Made by a program: the position numbers and the translations under genes | Source: Elusimicrobiota bacterium | GTDB taxonomy: Bacteria > Elusimicrobiota > Elusimicrobia > UBA1565 > UBA9628 | Length of the DNA: 64,000 bases | Assembly (NCBI GenBank): GCA_023213235.1 | Contig: CP096137.1 | Location: 2,590,908-2,654,907, forward strand | Reading direction: 5' to 3' | The notes under the pieces: generated by a model | What the model saw: the letters and a program-made list of their open reading frames with translations, nothing else | What the model was told of the DNA's origin: nothing | Database searches by the model: none | Part shown: piece by piece, positions 16,907 to 26,339 of the stretch | Layout of the letters: every line of letters begins with the position of its first letter | How positions within the stretch are numbered: position 1 is the stretch's first letter

Positions 16907-19104
16907 TTACCGCTGGGTGGCGGGGGTGACGGAGCCGTCCAAAGCGCGCAGGGCGGCCTGATACAGGTCGCCGCAGCGGCGGTAGCGGTCCTCGGCGCGC
17001 GGTGAGAGGGCTTTCTTCAGAACCAGGTCCAGGGCGCCCAAATCGGGGACGACGGCCGAAACTGGGGTAAAGCGGCCTTCCAGCTTGTCGTTCATCTCCG
17101 CCGGGCCCCGGAACGGCAACTGCCCGGTCAGCAGCTCGTACAAGGTGATCCCCAGGGCGAAGACGTCGGACTCCTTGACCACCGCGCCCATCGCCTGCTC
17201 CGGAGCCATGTAGACGGGCGTGCCGACGATCGTGTTCGTCGTCGTGAGCAGCGAGTCCATGACCTGGCGCGCGATGCCGAAGTCCATGACCTTGACCCAG
17301 CCGCCGTCGGCCAGCATCACGTTCGAGGGCTTGAGATCCCGGTGGATGACGTGCCGGCCGTGCGCGTGGTCGACGGCCTCCGCGATCTGACGCAGGATCT
17401 CGAGGGCGCGCTTGGGCTGCATGCGCCTCCCGGGGCACTCATTGAGCACGTCGTGGAGCGTCATCCCCGACACGTACTCGAACACGAGGTAGGTGTCGGC
17501 GTCCTTGATGATCGTGTAGATGTCGACGATGTGCGGATGATGAAGCGAGGCGACGAGCTCCGCCTCCTTCAGGAAGCGCTCGCGCTCGCGCGGGTTGGCC
17601 TGCAACTCGGAGCGCAGCTTCTTGATCGCGACGGGGCGCTTGAGCACCTTATCCCACCCTTTGTACACCGCGCCCATCCCGCCCTCGCCGAGTGGCGAGA
17701 CGATGTCGTATTGAGAATCGAGCTCCTTTCGCTCCGTGCCGAAGCCGATGTTCGCCTCCGGCCGCCCGCGCCGCGAGACGCGCCACACCATGCCGAGAAA
17801 AACACGAAGAACGCCGACGCGACCGCGAGCGCGACGCGGAGCCAGTCGCGCTGCTGCGTCTCGGGGGCCTTGGCGGCTTTAGAGCCGCCCATCGCCAGGC
17901 GCGCGACGGCGGCCTCGTACTGCGCCGTGAAATTCGGGTCGAGCTCGGCGGCCTTCTTGTAGTCGTCGAGCGCGCGCGCGACCTCCTTGCCCATGCCCTC
18001 GCCGGCGCGCGCGCGCTGCAGGTACGCCGCGCCGTATGCCGGGTTGTACGCGAGCGCCTTCTCCGCGTCGGCGAGCGCCGTCGGGTAGTCCTTCAGTTCG
18101 TTCTGCAGGAGCGCGCGCTGCGTGTACGCGCCGGGCAGCCGCTCCTCCTTGCCCTGCAAGGTCCAGAGGCCGATGGCCTTCGTCACCTCGAGGAGCGCCT
18201 TCGCGAGGTCGTTGAGCGTCGCCCACGCGAGGGACTTCTGCATGTGCGCGTCGGCGAAGGTGGGATCGTGGCGCTGCGCGGCCTCGGCCGAGTCGATCGA
18301 CTCGCGGTGTCGGCCTGCGTTGAAGTGCTCCATCGCCTCGGCGACGCGCTTGATCGCGGCCTGGCGGTCGAGGGCGCGCCGGCCGGCGACGACCACGCGC
18401 GGATCCTGATAGGGCGACGGGCGCGGCACGTCGGCGGGCCAAGGAGCGACGGCGCCGGCGGGTGCCGCCGCGGTCGTCGTGGGAGCGGCTCCCTTGGCGC
18501 GGCCTTTGGACGACTCGTAGAGCATGCGGGCGTTCTTGTCCGTCGGGCGCATCTCGAGCAGGCGCTTGGAGTCCGCCTCGGCCTTCGCGAAGTCGCCGGC
18601 CTGGAGGGCGCCGATGGCCCGGGTCTGGAGGGCGTCGCCGATCTTCTGAGGGTCCTTGGTGGCCTCGGCCAAGCTCAGAGCCTTGGTCGCGTACTGCTCG
18701 CCTCGCTTCCAGTCGCCGGCCTGGATCGCGGCGGCGGCACCGGTCTGCTGGACGGGGAAGCTCTCGGGGAACTTGCGGGCGTTCGATTCGATCAGCTCGG
18801 CGCGGGCTTCCTGGGCAACTCGAATTTTGGCGACATCTTCTTTAGTAATGGCGGGATTCAGGAGCGCTTCTCGGTCCTTCCCCGCACTTTCTCTGGCCCG
18901 ATCATTCTCCTGCGCCGCAAAGACGGCTTCCTCACCGTCCGCCAATACCTCAAACTCGGCGGTCATTTTCTGTGCAGGAGGTGTTTCCGCATGCAGGAAA
19001 ACCGGCACACAAAATACGAGAGCAAGGACAATTTCTCGACGGAGAAAGTGACCGTCTTGGGTCTTGACGATAGGCGCCGACGTGTTACAATAGCTAGAAG
19101 TCAT
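16907..19104 (-). CDS. TPR receptor Ser/Thr protein kinase (frame break)
   Basis: About 732 residues after restoring one base at the A5 run 17798-17802. The N-terminal part has a signal sequence or anchor (EIVLALVFCVPVFLHA) and several TPR motifs (for example LPGAYTQRALLQNELKDYPT). A membrane segment (LRVALAVASAFFVFF) follows at about residue 435. The C-terminal ~290 residues are a Hanks-type kinase with GEGGMGAVYKG, VAIKKL, HRDLKPSN, DFG and PVYMAPEQ, all catalytic residues present. The layout predicts a periplasmic or external TPR sensor and a cytoplasmic kinase. I use ATG 19104, but the first ~25 residues are uncertain. It is divergent from the plus-strand gene at 19109. Confidence 0.85.
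19064..19091 (+). promoter_or_regulatory. promoter of the plus-strand gene at 19109
   Basis: TTGACG (19064-19069), 16-base spacer, TACAAT (19086-19091); the start codon follows 17 bases later. It lies inside the 5' end of the divergent kinase gene. Confidence 0.65.
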
Positions 19105-19108
19105 TATT

Positions 19109-19768
19109 ATGGAAGCTACTCGATCAACAGGGCGAAAAGTTGTCGTTCGGGCGCTGAGTCTAAGTATTGCGGCCCTCCTATTCCTTGTCAATGCCCGCGC
19201 CGAACCTTTAACGACCGTTAACCCGACTAAGGCTCCTGCCAAATCCGTCAAGAATTCCAAAGGCGAGTTCGAGCGGCTAGTTCAGATGCTCCTCGATCGC
19301 GGCAGTGACGGCAGCATCAGCGGAAATTTGGCGCCCCAGATCGGCCTCGAATCGGCGTCGGACATCAAGAAGCAGGACATCCTCGTCAGAAAAGATGGGA
19401 ATAGCGGCGAGATGAAGACCTGTATCGTCGTGTTTTCAGATGCAGAGCGGAAATCCCCGATGTGTCTTTTCATCAAACGCTCGGAACAGACCACCTCTTC
19501 AATTCGCTCGACGTATTTTAAGGTCAACCTCTTTGGCAAATTAGAGAAGGCCGTTAAGATTCACGGCAAGAGAACGGTAGATACGGCCATTCGCGGTTCT
19601 GGCGTCACCACGGTTCAGGACATAGAGTCTCCCGCAGTCAAAAAAGATTTCGATGGGGAAATGGCCTACTGGAAAAAATGGGTCAAGAAGGAGATGAAGG
19701 CTCCCGCGAAGAAGGATTCCGCTTCCGTCACCCCGACCGTCGGCAAGACGGCAACCGCCGCTCTCTGA
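19109..19768 (+). CDS. exported protein of unknown function
   Basis: The 219-residue protein has a signal peptide or anchor (ALSLSIAALLFLVNARA), a basic mixed alpha/beta-looking middle with two cysteines (MKTCIVVF, KSPMCLFI) that could form a disulfide, and a Lys/Ala/Thr-rich tail. I do not recognise the family. It is one of few plus-strand genes here, has its own promoter, and its GC content is visibly lower than that of its neighbours. The small membrane-protein gene follows five bases later. Confidence 0.75.
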   Translation: MEATRSTGRKVVVRALSLSIAALLFLVNARAEPLTTVNPTKAPAKSVKNSKGEFERLVQMLLDRGSDGSISGNLAPQIGLESASDIKKQDILVRKDGNSGEMKTCIVVFSDAERKSPMCLFIKRSEQTTSSIRSTYFKVNLFGKLEKAVKIHGKRTVDTAIRGSGVTTVQDIESPAVKKDFDGEMAYWKKWVKKEMKAPAKKDSASVTPTVGKTATAAL

Positions 19769-19773
19769 TCCCG

Positions 19774-20033
19774 ATGAAATCCCTCGCCCTCCTCCTGCTC
19801 GCCGCCTCCGCTGTCGCTCAGCCGTTGGCCCCCCCACGTTGGGCGGCGCGAACTTCGGGCTCGGCGGGCTTTGCTTCGGCGCGCTCGTCGGCGGGCTGAC
19901 GTTCTACGCTGCGAAGAGCAAGGGCGACCACCTGCGTCGTCGCTGGGGCAAGGAAACGCTCGGCCACGCGGTGACCACGGGCGGCGCGGTAGCGGGATTT
20001 CTGTTGTTCTACGTCCTGGCCTTCAAGATCTAG
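19774..20033 (+). CDS. small membrane protein with signal peptide (frame break)
   Basis: About 86 residues after restoring one base at the C7 run 19829-19835. MKSLALLLLAASAVAQP is a signal peptide. It is followed by a Gly-rich hydrophobic segment (LGGLCFGALVGGLTFYAA), a basic loop and a second hydrophobic segment (GGAVAGFLLFYVLAFK). Function unknown; it is probably co-transcribed with the gene just upstream. Confidence 0.6.
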
Positions 20034-20051
20034 CGCGCTCGCGCTAAATGG

Positions 20052-20633
20052 TCACTTACTGCCGGGCGTAAGCTTGATCGTCTCGACCAACCTGCGGAAC
20101 GCGGGGTGGTATTTTTCGAACAGCTCCGCAGTAGCTCTATACTCGAGCACATAGTAGGAATCCGGAGTCTGCACGACGACATCCTCCAGGGTCATCTTGA
20201 ACGGCCCCTTGACGCTGTGCATGCCGCCGCCCAACACGGTCTCGAAGTCCCGCCGATACAGCCGCGCGGGAAAGCCCTCGACGGTCAGATCGGCGATTCT
20301 GTCAGGAGCTCCCGGCGGCAGCGGGCCCTTGCCGAACATCGCATCCGTCGGATCTAAGGTCGCTTTCTTAAAGGCCGGCGGAACGTCCTTTCGACGGAAC
20401 CGATTGATGTGAATCATCGCCCCGATCTGCTGCCCTTCCTTCTCGGCGCTGATTTCAGCTATCCAAGTCATGACCGCCATCGGTGACCTGCTCAAATCAT
20501 CGTGCCCGTCTCTATGCCAATTGCTCGGCAGTTGGGCGGTGAATTGTCCCGTGGCTTCCGTAAAATCGCCGTAGGCCGTCTTCTTCGAGCAGCCCATAAT
20601 CGTCGCGAGAATGACGACGGATAATATTCTCAT
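20052..20633 (-). CDS. lipoprotein behind the TPR-metallopeptidase gene
   Basis: The 193-residue protein starts MRILSVVILATIMGC, a lipoprotein signal with Cys 15 as the likely lipidated residue. The mature part is a soluble mixed alpha/beta domain (GQFTAQLPSNWHRDG, YYVLEYRATAELFEKYHPAFRRLVETIKL), like the many periplasmic lipoproteins that bind small ligands or proteins. Its ATG overlaps the stop of the peptidase gene by four bases. Position and location would fit an inhibitor of the secreted peptidase, but this is inference. Confidence 0.75.
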   Translation of the reverse strand: MRILSVVILATIMGCSKKTAYGDFTEATGQFTAQLPSNWHRDGHDDLSRSPMAVMTWIAEISAEKEGQQIGAMIHINRFRRKDVPPAFKKATLDPTDAMFGKGPLPPGAPDRIADLTVEGFPARLYRRDFETVLGGGMHSVKGPFKMTLEDVVVQTPDSYYVLEYRATAELFEKYHPAFRRLVETIKLTPGSK

Positions 20634-21825
20634 CGGCCGGCCTTCTCCTTGTGTCGCATGAGTGCGTCGACCTTACGGCGAACTTCGTCGCCCTCGGTGG
20701 GCAATCGATCGAGGCTGGAGGAAAGCGGGCTGATCCGCTTCTCCGGGCGGATATGTTGCCAAAAATGCGCGGTTACCAAATACGGATCGTACTCTCTATC
20801 CGCACGATTCTCAGCCGAAGTATGCCCATACGACTCCGTCTGATACGGATTCTTGGCGATTTTCATGTCCCAGAAATGAAAGACCTCATGCATGAGAGCG
20901 GTTGCCCGGGCTTCGGGCTCGGCGTCCCGGATGAGATGACTCATGACGATCTTGCCGCGTCCGATCCCTCTATGAAATTCAGCGAAGTCTCCAGGGTCGA
21001 CAATTCCGTATTCAATCGGCGGAAGGTCTTCAGGCCGAGCCGTCTTCAACCAAGCCGCGAATTGCCTCGGGACTTCCGGGTTCGTGGTCGCCAGACTCTT
21101 GATATCGGGAGGGAGGTCGAATGTCAGAGCCTTACGCCGCATCAACGAGACATCCTCTTCGATCAGCTTGTCGTCCGGTGTCACGAAAGCCGCGAGGCGG
21201 TCCCAGAGGGTCGCTTCCTCCTCCGTGTCTCCCCGGACAGGCTCAACGACTCGACACCGGAGGTTTTCGAATCGGACTTCGGCATCGACACACGCAGGAC
21301 GTAGGGGCGGGGATCGTTAGCCGCAGATGATTCCCGGAGCTCGACGCCCTTGGCCGCAGCCGGCGCGGCGGGCGGCTTTCCGCTGGACCGGTTTTTTACT
21401 TGATGATATGCGGCGAGCAGATTTGTATCGTTCGGATTTTTCTTGAGGGCAGCTTCGGCGGCCTTCTGCGCGGCTCCATAGTCGCCGGACTGCGCCAGAG
21501 CCAGAATCGCCCCCGCGGAACCGTCTGGCCCGCCGCCGCGCTGCGCGATCAGCGACGCAGTCTCCGCGACACGGTCCATTCTACCGAGAAGACGATAGGC
21601 TTCGCTGAGTTCGGCGAGATCGGGTCCGAAAAGTGACGCCCGATCCAGCTTATCGAGCGTCTCAAGTGCTCGGGTTCGAGCGGCTGGATCGAAACCCCGG
21701 ATCAACTCAGCGATCGGAACGACGTCCGTAGCGGACGGCGCGAGTGCCGCTAAGACCGCCGAGCGCGGCGCCTGAGCCTGCGCGACCGACAGGAAGGCGA
21801 GAAGAAGGCCCGCCCGGAGGAGCAT
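20630..21825 (-). CDS. secreted TPR protein fused to a zinc metallopeptidase-like domain (frame break)
   Basis: About 398 residues after restoring one base at the C4 run 21231-21234. It has a signal peptide (MLLRAGLLLAFLSVAQAQA), TPR-like helices (about 50-150), a Pro/Ala linker and a C-terminal domain with ALMHEVFHFWD, a HExxH zinc-binding motif. The end of the TPR part (KNPNDTNLLAAYHQVKNRSSG) resembles the equivalent part of the toxin at 8274 (RSPSDDTYGILQDVRRRSA), so both may use the same secreted TPR carrier. The domain could be a toxin tip or a housekeeping peptidase. A TATCCT box ends six bases before the ATG. Confidence 0.7.
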
Positions 21826-21831
21826 GTCCCG

Positions 21832-21860
21832 AGGATAACCCCGGAACGCCCCGCTGTCAA
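21832..21860 (-). promoter_or_regulatory. promoter of the TPR-metallopeptidase gene, probably leaderless
   Basis: TTGACA (21855-21860), 17-base spacer, TATCCT (21832-21837), then six bases to the ATG. Confidence 0.7.
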
Positions 21861-21882
21861 CGCGAAACTATAATAATTCGCG

Positions 21883-23511
21883 TCAGACGGACTCGATCAG
21901 CGGGCGCGGCGGCTTGCCGTATTCGTTGAAGATCGAGACGATCTCGTCGTAGTCGAGCTCCTCGCGGCGGAGCAGCTCGGTCGCGAAGCGCTCGACGATC
22001 TTCCACTCGGCCTTGAGGGTCTTGTCGACCTCGGCCATGCCCTTGCGCAGGATGTTGTTGGTGTCGGCGTTGAGGGACTTCTTGACGTCTTCGGAGATGT
22101 GCTCGGCCGGCATCGTCATGTAATTGCCGACGTAGCCGCTCTCGCCCATGCCGATCGCCCAGACCATGATGTGCGCGTGGCGCATGGCGTTCGTGAAGTC
22201 CGAGCCCACGCCCTCGGTCGTGACGCCGTACTTGATCTTCTCGGCCATGTAGCCGCCGAGGGAGACCTTGATGTTCGCGTAAAGGGACGCGGAGTCGTCG
22301 AGGATGATCTCGCCGCGGGGCACGGAGTGCACGACGCCCAGGACGCCGCCGCGCTCGATGATGGAGGCCTTGAAGACGTCGCGGGTCGGGTGCTCGAGGT
22401 ACATCATGACGAGGTGGCCCGCCTCGTGGTAGGCGGTCATCTCGCGCTCGTGCGCGGTCATGCTGACGCGGTGAGCGATGCCGAGTTCGATGCGATCCAA
22501 AGCCGCCACACAGTCTTTATACGTGATCAGCTCGCGGCGCTCGCGCGTGGCGATGAGGGCGGCTTCCTTGAGGACGTTCTCGATGTCGGCCGGGGAGTAC
22601 TGGACGGTCTTGCGGGCCAGGCGCGCGAGGTCGATCGAAGGGTCGGTCTTGAGCTTCTTGGCGTAGTACTCGAAGGTCTCGAGGCGCTCGCGGAGGTTCG
22701 GCAGGTCGACGCGGATCGTGCGGTCGAGACGGCCGGGGCGCACGAGGGCGGGGTCGAGGATGTCGAGGCTCGCGTTCGTGGCCGCGATGACGACGACGTC
22801 GGCGTCGGTCTCGTTGAGGCCGTCCATCTCGACGAGGAGCTGGTTGAGGGTTGAGTTGGACTCGGAGGTGCCGCCGTCCATCATGCCGCCGAAGCGGCGC
22901 TTCTGGCCGATGACCTCGATCTCGTCGATGAAGAGGACGCAGACGCCGTGCGCCTGGGCGTAGAGGCGGGCGCGGCGGAACATCTTGCGCACGCGGGCCG
23001 CGCCCGTGCCGACGAAGATCTCGATGAACTCGGAGGCCGAGGCGGTCAGGAACGGCACGCCGGCTTCGGTCGCGATGGCCTTGGCGAGCAAAGTCTTGCC
23101 GCAGCCGGGAGGGCCCGCGAGCACCATGCCGCGGATGATCTTGCCGCCGACCTTGCGCAGGAGGGCGCGGTCCTTGATGAGCTGGACCATTTCCCAGGCC
23201 TCGCGCTTGGGCTCGACGAGGCCGACGACGTCGCTGAACTTGACGTTGATCTTGGTCGGGTCGACCTTCTTCTTGCTGATGTCGGCCAGCCCGCCGTACT
23301 GGAAGGTATAAAGGAAAAAGACGAAGATCAGCGAGTTGATGATCGAGGACGGCAGGGAGATCACGTTGAACCCGATGATGTAGCGGGCGACGCTTTCCTC
23401 GAGGCGGGTGAGGTACCAGAGCGGAAGGAGGACGGCGGCGAGAAGGATGACGCAGAGGACGACCTGGACCCAGTAGAACTCCCACCACAGCCGGAACTTA
23501 GCCCAATTCAT
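21883..23511 (-). CDS. FtsH-like membrane AAA protease (divergent paralogue)
   Basis: The 542-residue protein has two N-terminal membrane segments (about 15-35 and 50-75) with only a short loop between them. An AAA domain follows with GPPGCGKT (Walker A), IDEIE (Walker B), ATNASLDILDPALVRPGR (second region of homology), and an M41 peptidase domain with HEAGH. Genuine FtsH is usually 600-650 residues with a larger periplasmic domain; the pore-loop region here reads TASASEFIEIFVGTG rather than the usual SGSDFVEMFVGVG. It should degrade membrane or misfolded proteins, but substrate choice may differ. The ATG is preceded by GGAG. ftsH itself may lie elsewhere in the genome. Confidence 0.88.
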   Translation of the reverse strand: MNWAKFRLWWEFYWVQVVLCVILLAAVLLPLWYLTRLEESVARYIIGFNVISLPSSIINSLIFVFFLYTFQYGGLADISKKKVDPTKINVKFSDVVGLVEPKREAWEMVQLIKDRALLRKVGGKIIRGMVLAGPPGCGKTLLAKAIATEAGVPFLTASASEFIEIFVGTGAARVRKMFRRARLYAQAHGVCVLFIDEIEVIGQKRRFGGMMDGGTSESNSTLNQLLVEMDGLNETDADVVVIAATNASLDILDPALVRPGRLDRTIRVDLPNLRERLETFEYYAKKLKTDPSIDLARLARKTVQYSPADIENVLKEAALIATRERRELITYKDCVAALDRIELGIAHRVSMTAHEREMTAYHEAGHLVMMYLEHPTRDVFKASIIERGGVLGVVHSVPRGEIILDDSASLYANIKVSLGGYMAEKIKYGVTTEGVGSDFTNAMRHAHIMVWAIGMGESGYVGNYMTMPAEHISEDVKKSLNADTNNILRKGMAEVDKTLKAEWKIVERFATELLRREELDYDEIVSIFNEYGKPPRPLIESV

Positions 23512-23584
23512 TCGAAGGTCTCCTTGCGCGCCGTGGGGGCGCGGTCATCCTGCGACCCCGGGATCATAGCAATTGTTCCGATTT

Positions 23585-24079
23585 TCACGGCGCGATGCCG
23601 GGCAGGACGAAGGCGATCGGGCGGTCGCGGTTCGGGACGTACTTCGTGGAGCAGACGACGAAGCCCGTCGTCTTGTAGAACGGCATCTGCAGGGGCTTCG
23701 TGCAGGCGGTCACGGTCACGACGTTCCAGACCTGGGTGCGCTGCACGGTGACGCCGGGCTTGGAGGGGCAGTTGGCGGTCTGGCGGCAGGACTCGGTGAG
23801 GTCGAGGAACTTCTCGGCCTGCGTGCCGTAGCCGAGATAGACCTTCACGCGCTCCTCGATGTGCGGGCGCAGGGTGCCCTCGTCCCAGCCTTCGAACATG
23901 GCGTTGCGGTGGGACTCGAGCTGCCAGCGGCGCGCCGCGTAGAAGGACGCGATCTCGAGCTTCTGCATGAGGATGAGCAGCGCGAAGACCTTCGCGAACG
24001 CGAAGAGGAAGAACATGAAGATCGGAAACAGGAGCACGACCTCCGTGGTGGCCTGGCCCCTTTTGCCCAGCTTTCTCAC
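23585..24079 (-). CDS. TadE-like pseudopilin
   Basis: The 164-residue protein starts with GTG (MRKLGKRGQATTEVVLLFPIFMFF): a short basic leader, the Gly-Gln cleavage-like site and a single membrane helix, as in TadE proteins. The rest has four cysteines (ESCRQTANC, TACTKP, VVCSTK) that could make disulfides in the periplasm. It overlaps the preceding gene by four bases (GTGA), so the two are coupled. It probably works with that gene in Flp pilus assembly, although the main Tad operon is 10 kb away. Confidence 0.8.
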   Translation of the reverse strand: MRKLGKRGQATTEVVLLFPIFMFFLFAFAKVFALLILMQKLEIASFYAARRWQLESHRNAMFEGWDEGTLRPHIEERVKVYLGYGTQAEKFLDLTESCRQTANCPSKPGVTVQRTQVWNVVTVTACTKPLQMPFYKTTGFVVCSTKYVPNRDRPIAFVLPGIAP

Positions 24080-25200
24080 GGGAACTGTCTCACCTGGAAC
24101 TTCGGGGTCGGGTTCGGCCAGACCTTCGCGTTCGGGTTCGTCGCGCCGACGGAGACCGTCGTGTGCAGCTCGGGCGCGGAGTTCGGGAAGTGCTGAGGCA
24201 TGTTCGCGAAGTCGACATTGAAGTAGTTCTTGCCGGGCAGCTGCCACTTGAGCGTCAGCGACAGGCCCGGGTACTGGGAGCCGCCGGGCTTGCTCAGCGC
24301 GTTCAGGGAGGACTGGTCGACGGTCTGCATCTGGAACACGCCGCCGCCGCTGCAGCCCGCGGAGCTCGGCAGGTCGATGGGCGGGTCGGTCGAGCCGACG
24401 TGGTACTGCTGGAGGCCGGAGCCGCCGGTGTACTTGTTGCCGTGGTAGATGAGCTTGCGCACGCAGTGGGCGTCGGTCTTGAAGGTGCCCAGCGCGGCGT
24501 CGAAGTTGTTGGCGAGCTCCTCGCCGTAGCTGTAGGGGTCGCCCGTGTTCAGCCAGTAGGACTTCTGGAGGAAGCTGTGGCGCGGCGAGCCCATCGTCAG
24601 GCGCTTGAGGACCTGGTACTGCGCGTCCTCGACGGAGCCGAGCAGGGAGAAGACCTGGAACCAGAGCTTGTAGACCTCGGTCGCGAGGTCCCACGGGTGG
24701 TAGGACTGGTCGGCGTTCTCGTGGGTGAAGAGGACCACGGGGTCGGCGATGGTCGGGTTCGGGGAGTTTCGGTTGGCGCCGGCGCCGCCGTATTCGATGT
24801 CCCAGAAGTCGGCGTTCTTCCAGTGGGACTCGTCGGTGTTCTTGTGGCCGGTCTTGCTGCGCGGAAAGATGCCGTTGGCGTAGAGCACCTCGGAGTACAT
24901 CTTCGGGTTGAACATGCTGCAGTCGCCCTTGCCTTCGCACTCGAACGGGAAGTCGTCGTAACCCTGCTCGAAGATGCGCATCGGGAAGGCGCCGTTGACG
25001 TAGGCCGTGCGGTTGAGGAAGTCGGAGTAGTTCGTCGCCTCGACGAAGGCGGCGGCGTCCATCGCGAACTGATGCTTGATCTTCTCGCGGGACAGCTTCG
25101 CCGTCTCGTAGATGAGATAGACGAACAGGAACAGCGTGGGGAACAGGATCATCGCCGGAATGACGATCTGCCCCGCCCGGGAACGGGCGATGCGCCTCAT
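24076..25200 (-). CDS. TadG/TadE-like exported protein
   Basis: The 374-residue protein has the N-terminus RRIARSRAGQIVIPAMILFP followed by a membrane helix, like TadE/TadG minor pilins. The large periplasmic part (about 330 residues) has no match I know; it is rich in Asn, Tyr and Pro and has paired cysteines (FECEGKGDC, GCSGGG). It is first in a two-gene unit. TATAAT lies six bases before the ATG and TTGAAT is a fair -35, so the mRNA is probably leaderless. Confidence 0.75.
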   Translation of the reverse strand: MRRIARSRAGQIVIPAMILFPTLFLFVYLIYETAKLSREKIKHQFAMDAAAFVEATNYSDFLNRTAYVNGAFPMRIFEQGYDDFPFECEGKGDCSMFNPKMYSEVLYANGIFPRSKTGHKNTDESHWKNADFWDIEYGGAGANRNSPNPTIADPVVLFTHENADQSYHPWDLATEVYKLWFQVFSLLGSVEDAQYQVLKRLTMGSPRHSFLQKSYWLNTGDPYSYGEELANNFDAALGTFKTDAHCVRKLIYHGNKYTGGSGLQQYHVGSTDPPIDLPSSAGCSGGGVFQMQTVDQSSLNALSKPGGSQYPGLSLTLKWQLPGKNYFNVDFANMPQHFPNSAPELHTTVSVGATNPNAKVWPNPTPKFQVRQFP

Positions 25201-25206
25201 GCCCGA

Positions 25207-25234
25207 ATTATAGCCCCGGAAGGTCTAAATTCAA
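25207..25234 (-). promoter_or_regulatory. promoter of the TadG/TadE-like pair, leaderless
   Basis: TTGAAT (25229-25234), 16-base spacer, consensus TATAAT (25207-25212), then TCGGGC and the ATG at 25200. Confidence 0.75.
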
Positions 25235-25256
25235 GGTCGAAACGGTTAAAAAACGG

Positions 25257-26326
25257 TTACTTAGAGGAAGGGGCGGAGGGAGCGACTTCGGGGCCCAGGA
25301 AGGCGTCGGCGGCGGGGTCGATCTTCTGAGCCCCCCGACGACGTCCACGCTGGCGACGACGAGGGAGCGCAGCTGGCCGCCGAGGAGGCGGTGCGCGCGG
25401 AGCTGGAAGGTGGTGGAGTACGTCTCGCCGCGGACGCTCTCGAACTCGACCCAGAGGGCGCGCTCGCCCCAGTGCTTGAGCATCGCGGCCATCGACGCCG
25501 CGTAGGCGGCGTAGTCCGGGTCGGACATCCGGACGGTGACGCCCATGTTGAAGACGAGCAGGCCCACGTCGGCGTCGTCGGACGGGATGTTCTTCGTGAT
25601 GAACGCCGCCGCCTTCTCCGGCGGGCACGGAGCGAGCTGGAGGAACGCGGCCTCGGCGCGCGTGCGCTCGGCGATCTTGTCGATCGCGGCGTCGAGGGCC
25701 GCGATCGAGGGCAGGTCGTCGGGGAAGATGCCGGCCGTCAGCCAGCGCCGGTCCATGATGTCCTCGGTCTGCATCGGGCGAGGGTCGAGGCCGACGCGCG
25801 CGGAGATCAGGGCGGAGTCGAAGCCGGGCGCCGGCGCGACGACGTCGGCCGCGAGGTTGAGGCCGGCGCCCGCGTTGACCTCGACGAGATAGAAGGGCAG
25901 GTCCCGGCGCTGGAAGAATCCGGCCGCGGGGGCGAGCCACGCCTTCGAGCGCTCGGCGATGAAGGTGCGGCGGTGGGCGGTCTTCAGGTTCTCGGCGAAG
26001 GTCGGCGGCGGCGCGGCGAGGAAGCGCGCGAGCGCGACGGACGGGTCGGCCTCCGCGGTGCCGCCGCAGGACGGGAAATAAGGAACGAGCGGGGATTCCG
26101 CGTCGCTGAGCGCCTCATAGTGGAGGCAGGCGAGGTACAGGCTCCACGCCTCGCTCCAGGCGACGAAGGTCCGCTTCTCCCAGGCCTTCGCGATGAGCTT
26201 CCACCACGGCGGCTCCCCGCGTTTGAGCTGCTCGGCCGTCCACCGGAGGACGGCCGAGGTGACGGGAAGCGCCGAGGCCTGCGCGGCCCCGCGTTCGAGC
26301 TGGGCGGAGAATTCCTCTCTCGTCAC
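25257..26326 (-). CDS. DUF2332-like protein (frame break near C-terminus)
   Basis: About 356 residues after restoring one base at the C6 run 25331-25336; the corrected tail ends GPEVAPSAPSSK. The middle segment PFYLVEVNAGAGLNLAAD and the following GLDPRPM ... WLTAGIFPDDLPSIAALDAAI fit the DUF2332 pattern (a glycine-rich, methyltransferase-like motif then a 'D..P' and 'WPDQ'-like region). DUF2332 has no proven activity. No signal peptide, so it is cytoplasmic. It lies upstream of the TadG-like gene and 13 bases downstream of a response regulator gene. Confidence 0.65.
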
Positions 26327-26339
26327 CTGCGGTTCGGGC

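Noticed and set aside
20030..20048. Terminator between the convergent genes at 20033 and 20052
   Set aside because: There is a short stem (AGCGCG/CGCGCT-like) but no T run on either side.
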